From assembly GCA_021841985.1 (NCBI GenBank), contig JAKCCP010000396.1, positions 1 through 63,676 of the forward strand: a stretch of DNA of 63,676 nt, written 5' to 3'. Below the pieces are notes generated by a model that did not search any database, was not told where the DNA came from, and saw only the letters and a program-made list of their open reading frames with translations. Made by a program: the position numbers and the translations under genes. Position 1 is the stretch's first letter. The number at the start of each line of letters is the position of its first letter. This document shows, piece after piece, positions 6,850-14,518 of the stretch. Source of the DNA: Pseudomonadota bacterium. Lineage in GTDB: Bacteria > Pseudomonadota > Alphaproteobacteria > Acetobacterales > Acetobacteraceae.

Positions 6850-9377
6850 CGGTCATGCCCGCGGGCGAGAAATGAGGCCGATTGCGCCAGAATGGCGACC
6901 GTTTCCGCCAACGCCCCTCCGGTGTCGCCCGCTTTGCAGGCACGAAAGAGCGCGCAAGCCCGCTCCTTCGTCTCCGGCGAAATTTCTGCCCGGAGGAGCA
7001 GGCGGCGGAATTCAGCCTCAATCGCGGTGGATGGGAGACCATCGAGTGTCGGCGCTTCGGCGCGCAGGCGATAGGCCCAGCGGTCACTATCTCGCAAAAA
7101 TGCCTGGCGCAGGGCGTCGAGTTGACCGACCATCTCCCATGGCATCGTAGAGTCCGCATGTTCGCCAGACCGACGCATGATACGAAGGGCAAGCCTGTTC
7201 CTCCCCTTGGCTTTCGCCATTTTTTCGGCGTTGCGCGCCGCATCGAGCGCAGCCCGAAGGTCTTCCTTATAGTGCACCACCGCGATGCCCATTGAGAGGC
7301 TGGCCTTAATGCCCATGCACGCGTCCTCGGAAAACGCCTCCCGGAGTGCTATCGCGCAGGTGAGCGCGGTCTCCACTGGCACCAGGGCAAGGACATCATC
7401 GCCACCCGCATAAACCAAGGCGCCATCGGCCGCCTTGACAATCTCTGGCACGCGGATGGTCGCAAAGTGATGAAGCGCGGCACTGATGGCGGCATGCAGC
7501 GCCGGCCCCACCGGGCGATGGGCATCGAGACCGGCTTTGCCCGCATCGCCAAGCTTTTCATAGTAGCAACGGAGCTTCGGATGCATCACCTCGCGCAGCT
7601 TGGGGGTTTTGCGGCCGGCCAGCCAGTCGCCCATGTTATCGCCGTCGGCAAGCAAAATGGCGTAATAGGAGGGCGGTTCGGGCAGGTTTATGTCGGTGTT
7701 GCGTGCCTCGGCGACGCGCTGGCGAATTTTTTTCTGGTCGACATCGTCTTCCAGCGCGTGCTCGCCGTGAAGCCATTGGCCGTTCCAGTTTGGGAATTCG
7801 GCTGGGTTTATGTTGGCGCGATTGAGCCAAATCCGCGCCGCCAGGGTCGCGGTATCTGCGAACCGGTCGGCGCGCAAAACATCCTGAAGAAACGGGGCCG
7901 CCAGGGTCGCGGTATCTGCGAACCGGTCGGCGCGCAAAACATCCTGAAGAAACGGGGCGGCGAACCGCTTGACCAAGCTGATGGCGCAAAGCCGCTCGCC
8001 TTCGCGCACCCGCACGCCTTCTTTGTTGAAGCTCGTCATCTGTTGCCAGAACTGCCCGCTCTCCGCCAAATCGGCCGGCCCCATCTGGTCGAAACTGCCC
8101 AGAATAGTGCATTTCAGCGGATGACCGCCGGCTCGCGGCGGCATTACCGGTACCGGCCGGCAAAGTCGCGCCGCTTCCGCTATCCGGGCCACCGTTTCGA
8201 TTTGCGCCTGCCACCGGCCGGCCTGGTCTTGGGGATAACGCGGGCGGTCTTCTAACGGAATAGCTTCGGCCATCGCCCGGATAGCGGCACTTTCTGGCCA
8301 AGCCGCCTCGAAATTCTTCCCGACCAAAGAAGCGCATTCGGCATCCGATAGCGCGCGCTCCGGGACAGCAATCCAGGAAATTTCCGGGAGCGTTACGATT
8401 TGCTCAGACCAGCGCTCATCCCAACCCGGGAATGCGTCGCCGAGTTGTTCACTCAGAAAGCTGCGAACGTTTTCGGCGAGACCTGTCCATGCCGTGCGCG
8501 CCGCCTGCTCGCAACGTTCACCGATTTTCCGGCTGATTTCGCCATCGCGGCCATAGGGAACGAGTGCGAGAAAACGATTAGGCAAACCGGTCACTGCGCC
8601 CGGCGCAGGCTCGGATTTATTCACCCCCTTTTTTTTATTGAGCCAGAGGTCCAGCAAGGCATTGCCGCGCAGCGAAGGGAAGACGAAGGCGGCTGGGCCA
8701 TACTCCTCCAAAATCGGCTTCATGGCTTCAAACGCGAGCCAGGAGAGCAGGTAACTTCCACTCCACAAATCACGCAACGACCGTGCGGCGGCGATAAAGC
8801 TTTGTACCGGCCCGAGGGAAAAACTCAGAAAACCTCGCCCCGCATTCGGCTCATACAGAGCGGCGGCGATACCGGTTGTGATGTCGAGGTGATGCCAGAG
8901 TGTATGGTCGGGAAGGCGCGTGTCGGCAGGGAGATGGCGCCAATCTTCGTTGAACGCTTTCGCAACGTCCTCGGGTAGATGCCGCCAAAGCGTGAGAAAG
9001 CGCTTCTCTAGGGTATCCGCGTTACGCAGTAAATTTTTGAGCACCTCTATCAGGCGGCCTTCGTCAACAACACCGGCGTTGAGTTCGCGTGTGGCGGCAG
9101 AAAGCGGATGAGCGATGGTGAAACGTCCTCCCTCCCGAGGCCCGATGGCGCGGCTGTAATCAGCCCCTGGGGTTGGCATCGGGATGCGTTCGGAAATTGC
9201 CGCGAGTTGGTCGGGAAGTTGCGCTTGCGTTTTGGCTTCTTGGCGGCCAATGTCTTCGCTCAGGACAACCGACAAGTATCGGCGGGCTCGTTGCTCGTGG
9301 CCCCTGATGTCGAGCGCTTTGTCGGGCGGGTCGTGGAGGAACACGGTCAGCAAATGCCTTGCCATGTCATCGTTCAT
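6846..9377 (-). CDS. cmr2: Cas10/Cmr2: HD nuclease and cyclic oligoadenylate synthase of the type III-B complex
   Basis: Large signature subunit of type III-B. Residues H15-D16 in LTVFLHDPPDK mark the N-terminal HD DNase domain. The first Palm domain includes FSLGPVQSFIAAARSLRDLW; the cyclase Palm has ILLADGDNMGDWL and an intact G658-G659-D660-D661 in VYAGGDDVLALVP, so cOA synthesis is expected. This agrees with the two CARF genes in the operon. A perfect 60-bp tandem duplication (7837-7958) adds a repeated 20-residue block, AAPFLQDVLRADRFADTATL, at about residues 474-513 without breaking frame. Length 843 aa. Overlaps the CARF gene upstream and cmr3 downstream by 4 nt each. Confidence 0.93.
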   Translation of the reverse strand: MNDDMARHLLTVFLHDPPDKALDIRGHEQRARRYLSVVLSEDIGRQEAKTQAQLPDQLAAISERIPMPTPGADYSRAIGPREGGRFTIAHPLSAATRELNAGVVDEGRLIEVLKNLLRNADTLEKRFLTLWRHLPEDVAKAFNEDWRHLPADTRLPDHTLWHHLDITTGIAAALYEPNAGRGFLSFSLGPVQSFIAAARSLRDLWSGSYLLSWLAFEAMKPILEEYGPAAFVFPSLRGNALLDLWLNKKKGVNKSEPAPGAVTGLPNRFLALVPYGRDGEISRKIGERCEQAARTAWTGLAENVRSFLSEQLGDAFPGWDERWSEQIVTLPEISWIAVPERALSDAECASLVGKNFEAAWPESAAIRAMAEAIPLEDRPRYPQDQAGRWQAQIETVARIAEAARLCRPVPVMPPRAGGHPLKCTILGSFDQMGPADLAESGQFWQQMTSFNKEGVRVREGERLCAISLVKRFAAPFLQDVLRADRFADTATLAAPFLQDVLRADRFADTATLAARIWLNRANINPAEFPNWNGQWLHGEHALEDDVDQKKIRQRVAEARNTDINLPEPPSYYAILLADGDNMGDWLAGRKTPKLREVMHPKLRCYYEKLGDAGKAGLDAHRPVGPALHAAISAALHHFATIRVPEIVKAADGALVYAGGDDVLALVPVETALTCAIALREAFSEDACMGIKASLSMGIAVVHYKEDLRAALDAARNAEKMAKAKGRNRLALRIMRRSGEHADSTMPWEMVGQLDALRQAFLRDSDRWAYRLRAEAPTLDGLPSTAIEAEFRRLLLRAEISPETKERACALFRACKAGDTGGALAETVAILAQSASFLARGHDR
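7837..7958. repeat. Perfect 60-bp direct tandem duplication inside cmr2
   Basis: Bases 7837-7896 are repeated at 7897-7956 with no mismatch, and the period-60 match runs on for two further bases. The unit length is a multiple of three, so it only duplicates 20 amino acids. The absence of any divergence suggests a recent event, or an assembly artefact. Confidence 0.97.
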
Positions 9378-10480
9378 TGCACATCCTCCCCCGTTATTGT
9401 GATGGCGCTCGGGTCAAGAGAGAGCGCGAAACGTGTCCGCGGCCTTTTGCCAATCGGCTGCAGCATATAGGGCGTTGCGGCGCTGCCGAGAGTTGTCCGA
9501 AGCGCTTTGTGAAGAGCAGCCTTCTTTTGCTCGAAATAGTCCTTCATATCGTCCGGGCCGGCGGGTAATCCGTGGCGCACGCGTTCCCAGCGGCCATTAT
9601 CGTCGCCGTGAAGTCGTTGATAGACAGACTTGATTTCCTGGGCCGATAATTCGCGCCAACTGACGGGCGCGCCTTGCCGCCGGCGTAAGATAAAGCAGAC
9701 GTAGAAGGCCAGAAGGAGCGGAGGTAGCGGCACCACCACGTCTTGGCATACAAGCTGTCTTCTCGGGATATCGAGATGAAGGTGTGGTGCAGCGAAGGCG
9801 CGCTGAACCCGCGCAACCGTCTCGCCATAGGTGGTCGTGCCGGCCAACAAATCTGCCGGCATTCCATGACGCAATCGAACAAACGGAATTTCTGCGAGGG
9901 TAATTTTGGCTTCATCGGTCGATACCGGGCGACCGCCCTGGCCGAGCAGAACCTTCGGCACGCGACGAGGAAAGAAGAACTCAGGATGGGTTTGGAAGGG
10001 ATCGTTTACGAGAACATGAGAGAGTGTATCTTGCGGTCGGCCGTATAAAGAGAGGGCGTAGCCGAGCAGGAAGCTCATGGTCTTCCGCCCTCCTGCAATC
10101 GGGACATGCAAGCGGGTTACAGGGTCAGCCGTCAACGACCGCACCAGCGTGCAAATTGTGTTGGCCGCCGCCTCATTGTCGACGTCGCTGTTGATATCCA
10201 TGAGCGGCTTTCCGTCCATGCCAGGTATCACATGAATGGAATTTGGGCTCAGAGCCTCTGCGAGCGCGGGGCAATCAAGGTCGAAGGCAAGGTCGGCTAG
10301 GCCATACCTCAACATCAAATCTATCCGCCGCCGCCCCTCCTCGGTGGTGAGAAGATGAATTTCGTCTGGAACGAACGATGGTCTCGCAGTTGCGAGAACA
10401 TAAAGGCTTTCTGTCACGACCTGGGGCGTGAGGCCGACGGCTGAAAGGAAAATTCTGCGCGGGCGGGACGCGTTGGGCAT
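9374..10480 (-). CDS. CARF-domain protein of the NE0113 family (TIGR02584/PF09623)
   Basis: First gene of the cmr operon. The N-terminal half is a CARF domain of the NE0113 type: RRIFLSAVGLTPQVVTESLY, EIHLLTTEEGRRR, SDVDNEAAANTIC and HVPIAGGRKTMSFLLGYAL (the ligand-contacting segment). Members of this family are annotated as Csm6-like or ring-nuclease-like CRISPR proteins; whether this one degrades RNA or destroys the cyclic oligoadenylate signal cannot be told from sequence. The C-terminal half has winged-helix-like and basic segments and no clear HEPN R-x4-6-H motif. I chose the ATG at 10480 because family homology begins directly after it; an ATG at 10519 would add 13 residues. Neither has a strong ribosome site. 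Overlaps cmr2 by 4 nt. Confidence 0.85.
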   Translation of the reverse strand: MPNASRPRRIFLSAVGLTPQVVTESLYVLATARPSFVPDEIHLLTTEEGRRRIDLMLRYGLADLAFDLDCPALAEALSPNSIHVIPGMDGKPLMDINSDVDNEAAANTICTLVRSLTADPVTRLHVPIAGGRKTMSFLLGYALSLYGRPQDTLSHVLVNDPFQTHPEFFFPRRVPKVLLGQGGRPVSTDEAKITLAEIPFVRLRHGMPADLLAGTTTYGETVARVQRAFAAPHLHLDIPRRQLVCQDVVVPLPPLLLAFYVCFILRRRQGAPVSWRELSAQEIKSVYQRLHGDDNGRWERVRHGLPAGPDDMKDYFEQKKAALHKALRTTLGSAATPYMLQPIGKRPRTRFALSLDPSAITITGEDVQ

Positions 10481-10655
10481 GAGGGTATCGTGCAGGATTT
10501 CAGCGCGTGTGACTAGCATCGTAAGCTTGCGAATATTCCGTCGAGCGACGGTTTTGCTACGGGCGGAAAATGGCGACATCCCCCTGGGTTCGCTCGCCGG
10601 AGGATGGGAATTTGATTCGGTGGAAAGAAAATTACGATTTCGGGTCGAGGATGTG
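10481..10655. other. Non-coding region upstream of the cmr operon
   Basis: This is where the promoter of the minus-strand cmr operon should lie. I see no confident -35/-10 pair, repeat array or RNA gene here. It ends at the IS left-end sequence at 10656. Confidence 0.35.
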
Positions 10656-10803
10656 TGAACCGCCCCGGGAATCCCGGGGGCTCCATTTCTTGAGTATGGC
10701 GTAGCGATGGAAAAGCGGAAGATATCGAACAGATTTTCACCTAAGGTCCGTGAACGAGCAGTGCGGATGGTTCTGGAGCATGGCAAGGAGCATGCGTCGC
10801 AAG
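10656..10803 (+). mobile_element. Left-end remnant of an IS3-like element with the 5' part of its orfA
   Basis: Begins TGAACCGCCCCGGGAATCCC, the same terminal sequence as at 63580, and the two align without gaps over the roughly 97 nt available. The start of a transposase OrfA follows at 10707 (MEKRKISNRFSPKVRERAVR...), with about 32 typical residues up to EHASQ, after which resemblance to OrfA stops. The frame stays open to 10946 with unrelated sequence. No orfB or right inverted repeat is present, so this is a dead fragment. It lies between the cmr operon and the restriction operon. Confidence 0.85.
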
Positions 10804-10994
10804 GTGGTGTCTCGGATGATATGGAAATTGCTGTTGTCAACGAAAGGCGTCGCCAACGGCGCACCGGCCAGACCGCCATGGACGTTCATGTCGGGCTGAT
10901 GTGCCCTCGCACGATTTGCAGATCTCGCAATGGCATGACATGGTAGCAATATTGCCATAACAGAGTGGCGAATGGCCGAGAGGAAGCGGAGGTC
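10804..10994. other. Unassigned sequence between the IS remnant and the restriction operon
   Basis: It contains the continuation of the broken orfA frame (to 10946) without recognisable protein similarity. It should hold the promoter for the plus-strand defence operon, but I see no good sigma70-type pair. Confidence 0.3.
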
Positions 10995-13900
10995 GTGGCT
11001 AAGCCATTCTTTGAGCAGCCGATTTTGAACTCCCCCTATGCCGTCCCGACTCGCCATCATGCGCTCGATGCGGACGGCCAGCCGCTTGACCTGCCGCCAA
11101 TCGAGGGGCGCCGCAGCCCGCGTTATGTGGCCCCCGTGCCACCGCCCAGGAAGCAGAAGGGCAGAGCCAAGCAAGGCAGCCTGGCGCTCGGTGATCCCAG
11201 CGGCCTGTCGACCGATGCGCAGGCCTACAACCCATCGCCGATCATCAACGAAATTCGGAACCAGGTTGCCTCCTGGCGGGATCTCCGCAATCCGGCCGAC
11301 TGGGGTGTCACGCCTGCCACCCAGCGCCTCCTCCAGCACTGGCGTCGCCAAGACGGGTGGCAGGAACAGCGCCCCTTCTTCTGCCAGGTGGAGGCGGCCG
11401 AGACCGCTATCTGGCTGACCGAGGTCGCCGGCCGCCGGCCGCAGCACGCCCATCTCTGGCGCCACCTTCGGGCGGCGAACGAGCAGGCCAACCCCGAACT
11501 GCTGCGCATCGCCCTCAAGATGGCGACGGGGGCCGGCAAGACCACGGTGATGGCCATGCTGATCGCCTGGCAGACCGTCAACGCCGTTCGCAGCCCGAAC
11601 AGCGCGCTGTTCAGCCGCGGATTCCTGATCATCACCCCCGGCATCACCATCCGTGACCGGCTGCGGGTGCTGCTGCCCGACGATCCTGATGCCTACTACG
11701 CGAAGCGCGAATTGGTGCCGACCGACATGCTGCCCGAGCTCGGCAAGGCCAAGATCGTGCTGACCAACTACCACGCCTTCAAGCGGCGCGAGACGATGGA
11801 GGTCTCCAAGGTCGGCCGCTCCCTCCTGCAGGGGCGCGGCGATCCCGTGAAGACCACCGAGACCGAAGGCGCGATGCTCAGCCGCGCCTGCGGCGAGCTG
11901 CTCACCCTGAAGAACGTCGTCGTCATCAACGACGAGGCGCATCATTGCTACCGGGAAAAGCCCGAGGGCGACGAGGAGCCGGTCGGGGCGGAGGAACGTG
12001 AGGAAGCGAAGCGCAACACCGAAGCCGCGCGTCTCTGGATTTCCGGCATCGAGGCGCTCAAACGCAAGGTTGGCGTGCGGACCGTGTACGACCTTTCCGC
12101 CACCCCCTTCTTCCTCCGCGGCTCCGGCTATGTCGAAGGCACGCTGTTCCCCTGGACCGTCAGCGACTTCTCGCTGATCGACGCCATCGAATGCGGCATC
12201 GTCAAGCTGCCCCGCGTTCCTGTAGCGGACAATCTGCCAAGCGGCGACGCACCGCTGTATCGTGACCTGTGGAAGCACATCGGCAAGCGGATGCCGAAGA
12301 AGGGCGCGGGCAAGTCGGGCGCGCTCGACCCGCTCTCGATCCCGGCCGAATTGCAGACCGCGCTCTACGCCCTCTACAGCCACTACGACAAAGAATCGGA
12401 GGCCTGGGAGTACGTCGGGATCAACGTGCCGCCGGTGTTCATCGTGGTCTGCAACAACACCGCGACCTCGCGGCTGGTGTATGAATGGATCGCCGGCTTC
12501 GAGCGGCCGGGGGAAGACGACGAGCCGGAGGTCAAGCATCGCGGGCACCTGGCCCTGTTCCAGAACTATGACCAGCACCACCAGCGCCTCGCCCGGCCGA
12601 ATACGCTGCTGATCGACAGCGCGCAGCTTGAATCCGGTGAAGCGCTCGACCCCGCCTTCCGCGACATGGCCGGCCCGGAGATCGCGCAATTCAAGCGCGA
12701 CCTGGTGGAGCGCACGGGCGACGCCAAGGCCGCCGAGCAGATCACCGACGAACAATTGCTGCGCGAGGTGATGAACACGGTCGGGCGCCACGGCGCGCTC
12801 GGCGAGCGCATCCGCTGCGTTGTCTCCGTCTCCATGCTGACCGAGGGCTGGGACGCCAACACCGTCACCCACATCCTCGGCATCCGTGCCTTCGGCACGC
12901 AGTTGCTCTGCGAGCAGGTGGTCGGTCGCGGGCTGCGGCGGCAATCCTACGATCTGAACGGCGACGGCCTGTTCAACGTGGAATATGCCGACATCCTGGG
13001 CATCCCGTTCGACTTCGCGGCCGATCCGGTCGTGGCCCCCGTCACCCCGCCCAAGCGCAGCGTGCGGGTGCAGGCGATGCGCGACCGCGCGGCGCTGGAG
13101 ATCGTGTTTCCACGCGTGGGCGGCTACCGGGTCGATATGCCGCAGGAACGCCTGACAGCGCAGTTTACGGAGGACAGCCGGCTCACACTGACGCCGGAGC
13201 TCGTTGGCCCCTGCACGGTGCTGATGGAGGGGATCGTCGGCGAAGGCGTGGAGCTGAATGTCGAGGATCTGTTCCGCACGATGCGCCCCAGCACCATCTC
13301 CTTCCACCTTGCCAAGCGGCTGCTGGAAACCCGTTTGCGCGACCCAGGCGGGGACTGGCCCACGCATCTCTTCGGGCACGCACAGCGTGTCGTCCGCGAG
13401 TGGCTGGATGGCGGCTACCTGGTCGCCCATGGGGTGCCGCGAGCGGCGGTGGCCGTGTATCTGGAACTGGCCGAGAAGGCGGTGGAACGCATCTACCTCG
13501 CCTGCCAGCGCAGCGCGCCGGGCGAGCAGCGGATTAAGGCGATCCTCGACCCCTACAACCCGCGCGGCTCCACCCGCTTCGTCAACTTTACCACCACGAA
13601 GACGGTCTATGAAACCGACCGGACCAGGTGCCACGTCAATTACGCCGTCTGCGACAGCGACTGGGAGGCGGAATTGGCGCGGGTGCTGGAACGCCATCCG
13701 CGCGTGCTGGCCTACGTGAAGAACCAGGGCATGCAGTTCGAGGTGCCGTATCGGGACGGCGCCATTCCGCGCCGCTACCTGCCGGACTTTCTCGTGCGGC
13801 TCGATGACGGGCAGGAAGACCCGCTGACCCTGATCCTGGAGACCAAGGGCTATCGCGGCGGGGACGCGCAGTTGAAAGCCGAGACGATGCGCACCCTCTG

Positions 13901-14069
13901 GGTGCCGGGCGTCAACAATATCGGCGGCTTTGGCCGCTGGGCCTTCGAGGAGTTTCGCGACGTGTTTGCGATCGAGGAAAGTTTCGCCCGCCTGGTAGAC
14001 AGCCTGCTCCCTTCTCCCTCCCCCTCGTGGGGAGGGACAGGCGGCGAAGCCGCCAGGGTGGGGCCATGA
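10995..14069 (+). CDS. Type III-like restriction endonuclease: DEAH-box helicase with C-terminal PD-(D/E)XK nuclease (BPTD_3080-like)
   Basis: Predicted Res subunit: an ATP-driven translocase that cuts unmodified DNA together with the Mod subunit encoded two genes later. The sequence has Walker A in MATGAGKTTVM (near 11519-11550), DEAH in VVINDEAHHCYR (near 11925), motif III/SAT as TVYDLSATPFF, motif VI in LLCEQVVGRGLRRQSYD, and a C-terminal nuclease site RYLPDFLVRLDDG...LILETKGYRG. The 1,024 aa are normal for the family. I prefer GTG at 10995 (preceded by AGGAAG, and matching the family N-terminus AKPFFEQPILNSPY); GTG at 10965 is the alternative. The last about 17 codons are made of a palindromic repeat (14011-14064), so the natural C-terminus has been replaced or extended. 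Overlaps the DUF559 gene by 4 nt. Confidence 0.88.
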   Translation: MAKPFFEQPILNSPYAVPTRHHALDADGQPLDLPPIEGRRSPRYVAPVPPPRKQKGRAKQGSLALGDPSGLSTDAQAYNPSPIINEIRNQVASWRDLRNPADWGVTPATQRLLQHWRRQDGWQEQRPFFCQVEAAETAIWLTEVAGRRPQHAHLWRHLRAANEQANPELLRIALKMATGAGKTTVMAMLIAWQTVNAVRSPNSALFSRGFLIITPGITIRDRLRVLLPDDPDAYYAKRELVPTDMLPELGKAKIVLTNYHAFKRRETMEVSKVGRSLLQGRGDPVKTTETEGAMLSRACGELLTLKNVVVINDEAHHCYREKPEGDEEPVGAEEREEAKRNTEAARLWISGIEALKRKVGVRTVYDLSATPFFLRGSGYVEGTLFPWTVSDFSLIDAIECGIVKLPRVPVADNLPSGDAPLYRDLWKHIGKRMPKKGAGKSGALDPLSIPAELQTALYALYSHYDKESEAWEYVGINVPPVFIVVCNNTATSRLVYEWIAGFERPGEDDEPEVKHRGHLALFQNYDQHHQRLARPNTLLIDSAQLESGEALDPAFRDMAGPEIAQFKRDLVERTGDAKAAEQITDEQLLREVMNTVGRHGALGERIRCVVSVSMLTEGWDANTVTHILGIRAFGTQLLCEQVVGRGLRRQSYDLNGDGLFNVEYADILGIPFDFAADPVVAPVTPPKRSVRVQAMRDRAALEIVFPRVGGYRVDMPQERLTAQFTEDSRLTLTPELVGPCTVLMEGIVGEGVELNVEDLFRTMRPSTISFHLAKRLLETRLRDPGGDWPTHLFGHAQRVVREWLDGGYLVAHGVPRAAVAVYLELAEKAVERIYLACQRSAPGEQRIKAILDPYNPRGSTRFVNFTTTKTVYETDRTRCHVNYAVCDSDWEAELARVLERHPRVLAYVKNQGMQFEVPYRDGAIPRRYLPDFLVRLDDGQEDPLTLILETKGYRGGDAQLKAETMRTLWVPGVNNIGGFGRWAFEEFRDVFAIEESFARLVDSLLPSPSPSWGGTGGEAARVGP
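14011..14064 (+). repeat. GC-rich palindromic repeat, copy 1 (inverted relative to copy at 14454)
   Basis: 54 nt containing two hairpins, CTCCCTCCCC/GGGGAGGG and GGCGGC/GCCGCC. Its reverse complement matches 14454-14507 at 51 of 54 positions. It encodes the C-terminal end of the restriction subunit and reaches to 2 nt before the DUF559 start codon. Confidence 0.93.
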
Positions 14070-14518
14070 CACCCAGCCCCACCATCGCCCGCGCCCGCGC
14101 CATGCGCAGCGCGCTCACCCCGCCGGAAGCCAGCCTCTGGGTCGCCCTTCGTCGCCTGCGCGGCGACGGGTTCCACTTCCGCCGCCAGGCCCCGTTTCGC
14201 GGCTACTTCCTGGATTTCGTCTGCTACGCCTACCGCCTCGTCGTCGAGGTCGATGGCGCGCAGCACGGGGAGCCGGAACAGGCGCGCCACGATACGATCC
14301 GGGATGGGGTGCTGGCGCGCGAAGGATTCCGCACGCTGCGCTTTGCAGCAGTGGATGTGCTGGGCAACCTTGAGGGCGTCGTCGCGGCGATTCGGCTGGC
14401 GCTCACCCCCCCACCCGGCGCTGCGCGCCACCCTCCCCACACGGGGGAGGGAGACCCCACCCTGGCGGCTTCGCCGCCTGTCCCTCCCCACATGGGGGAG
14501 GGAGAAGGAAGACGGTGA
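14066..14518 (+). CDS. DUF559 domain endonuclease (Vsr-like fold)
   Basis: A 150-aa protein with the DUF559 core: RARAMRSALTPPEASLW, LRRLRGDGFHFRRQAPFRGYF, LDFVCYAYRLVVEVDGAQH (with the D...E/D-x-D catalytic cluster of a PD-(D/E)XK site), RHDTIRDGVLAREGFRTLRF. DUF559 proteins are related to the Vsr mismatch nuclease, but their cell role is mostly unknown. ATG at 14066 overlaps the restriction gene stop (ATGA); the stop overlaps mod by one base. About 35 C-terminal residues (from LTPPPGAARHPPHTGEG) are encoded by palindromic repeats. Inverted copies of that repeat flank the gene on both sides, which suggests it travels as a unit. It may or may not take part in restriction. Confidence 0.85.
   Translation: MTPSPTIARARAMRSALTPPEASLWVALRRLRGDGFHFRRQAPFRGYFLDFVCYAYRLVVEVDGAQHGEPEQARHDTIRDGVLAREGFRTLRFAAVDVLGNLEGVVAAIRLALTPPPGAARHPPHTGEGDPTLAASPPVPPHMGEGEGRR
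14408..14452 (+). repeat. GC-rich palindromic repeat, type A copy 1
   Basis: 45 nt that match 16453-16497 at 44 positions, in the same orientation. Contains CCCTCCCC/GGGGAGGG-type and GGCGC/GCGCC stems. It directly abuts the type B copy at 14454 and encodes the tail of the DUF559 protein. Confidence 0.92.
14454..14507 (+). repeat. GC-rich palindromic repeat, type B copy 2 (inverted partner of 14011-14064)
   Basis: Reverse-complement match of 51/54 to the copy before the DUF559 gene, so the gene sits between two inverted copies 389 nt apart. Encodes the end of the DUF559 protein; the ribosome site of mod (AAGGA near 14506) lies at its edge. Confidence 0.93.

Noticed and set aside
7837..7958. 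Possible CRISPR-like repeat unit in cmr2
   Set aside because: There are only two directly abutting 60-bp copies with no spacers, and they lie in a coding frame; this is a tandem duplication.
10737..14072. 1,111-aa minus-strand ORF over the restriction gene
   Set aside because: Antisense to a gene with clear helicase and nuclease motifs; the His/Arg/Ala-rich translation is a typical mirror frame.
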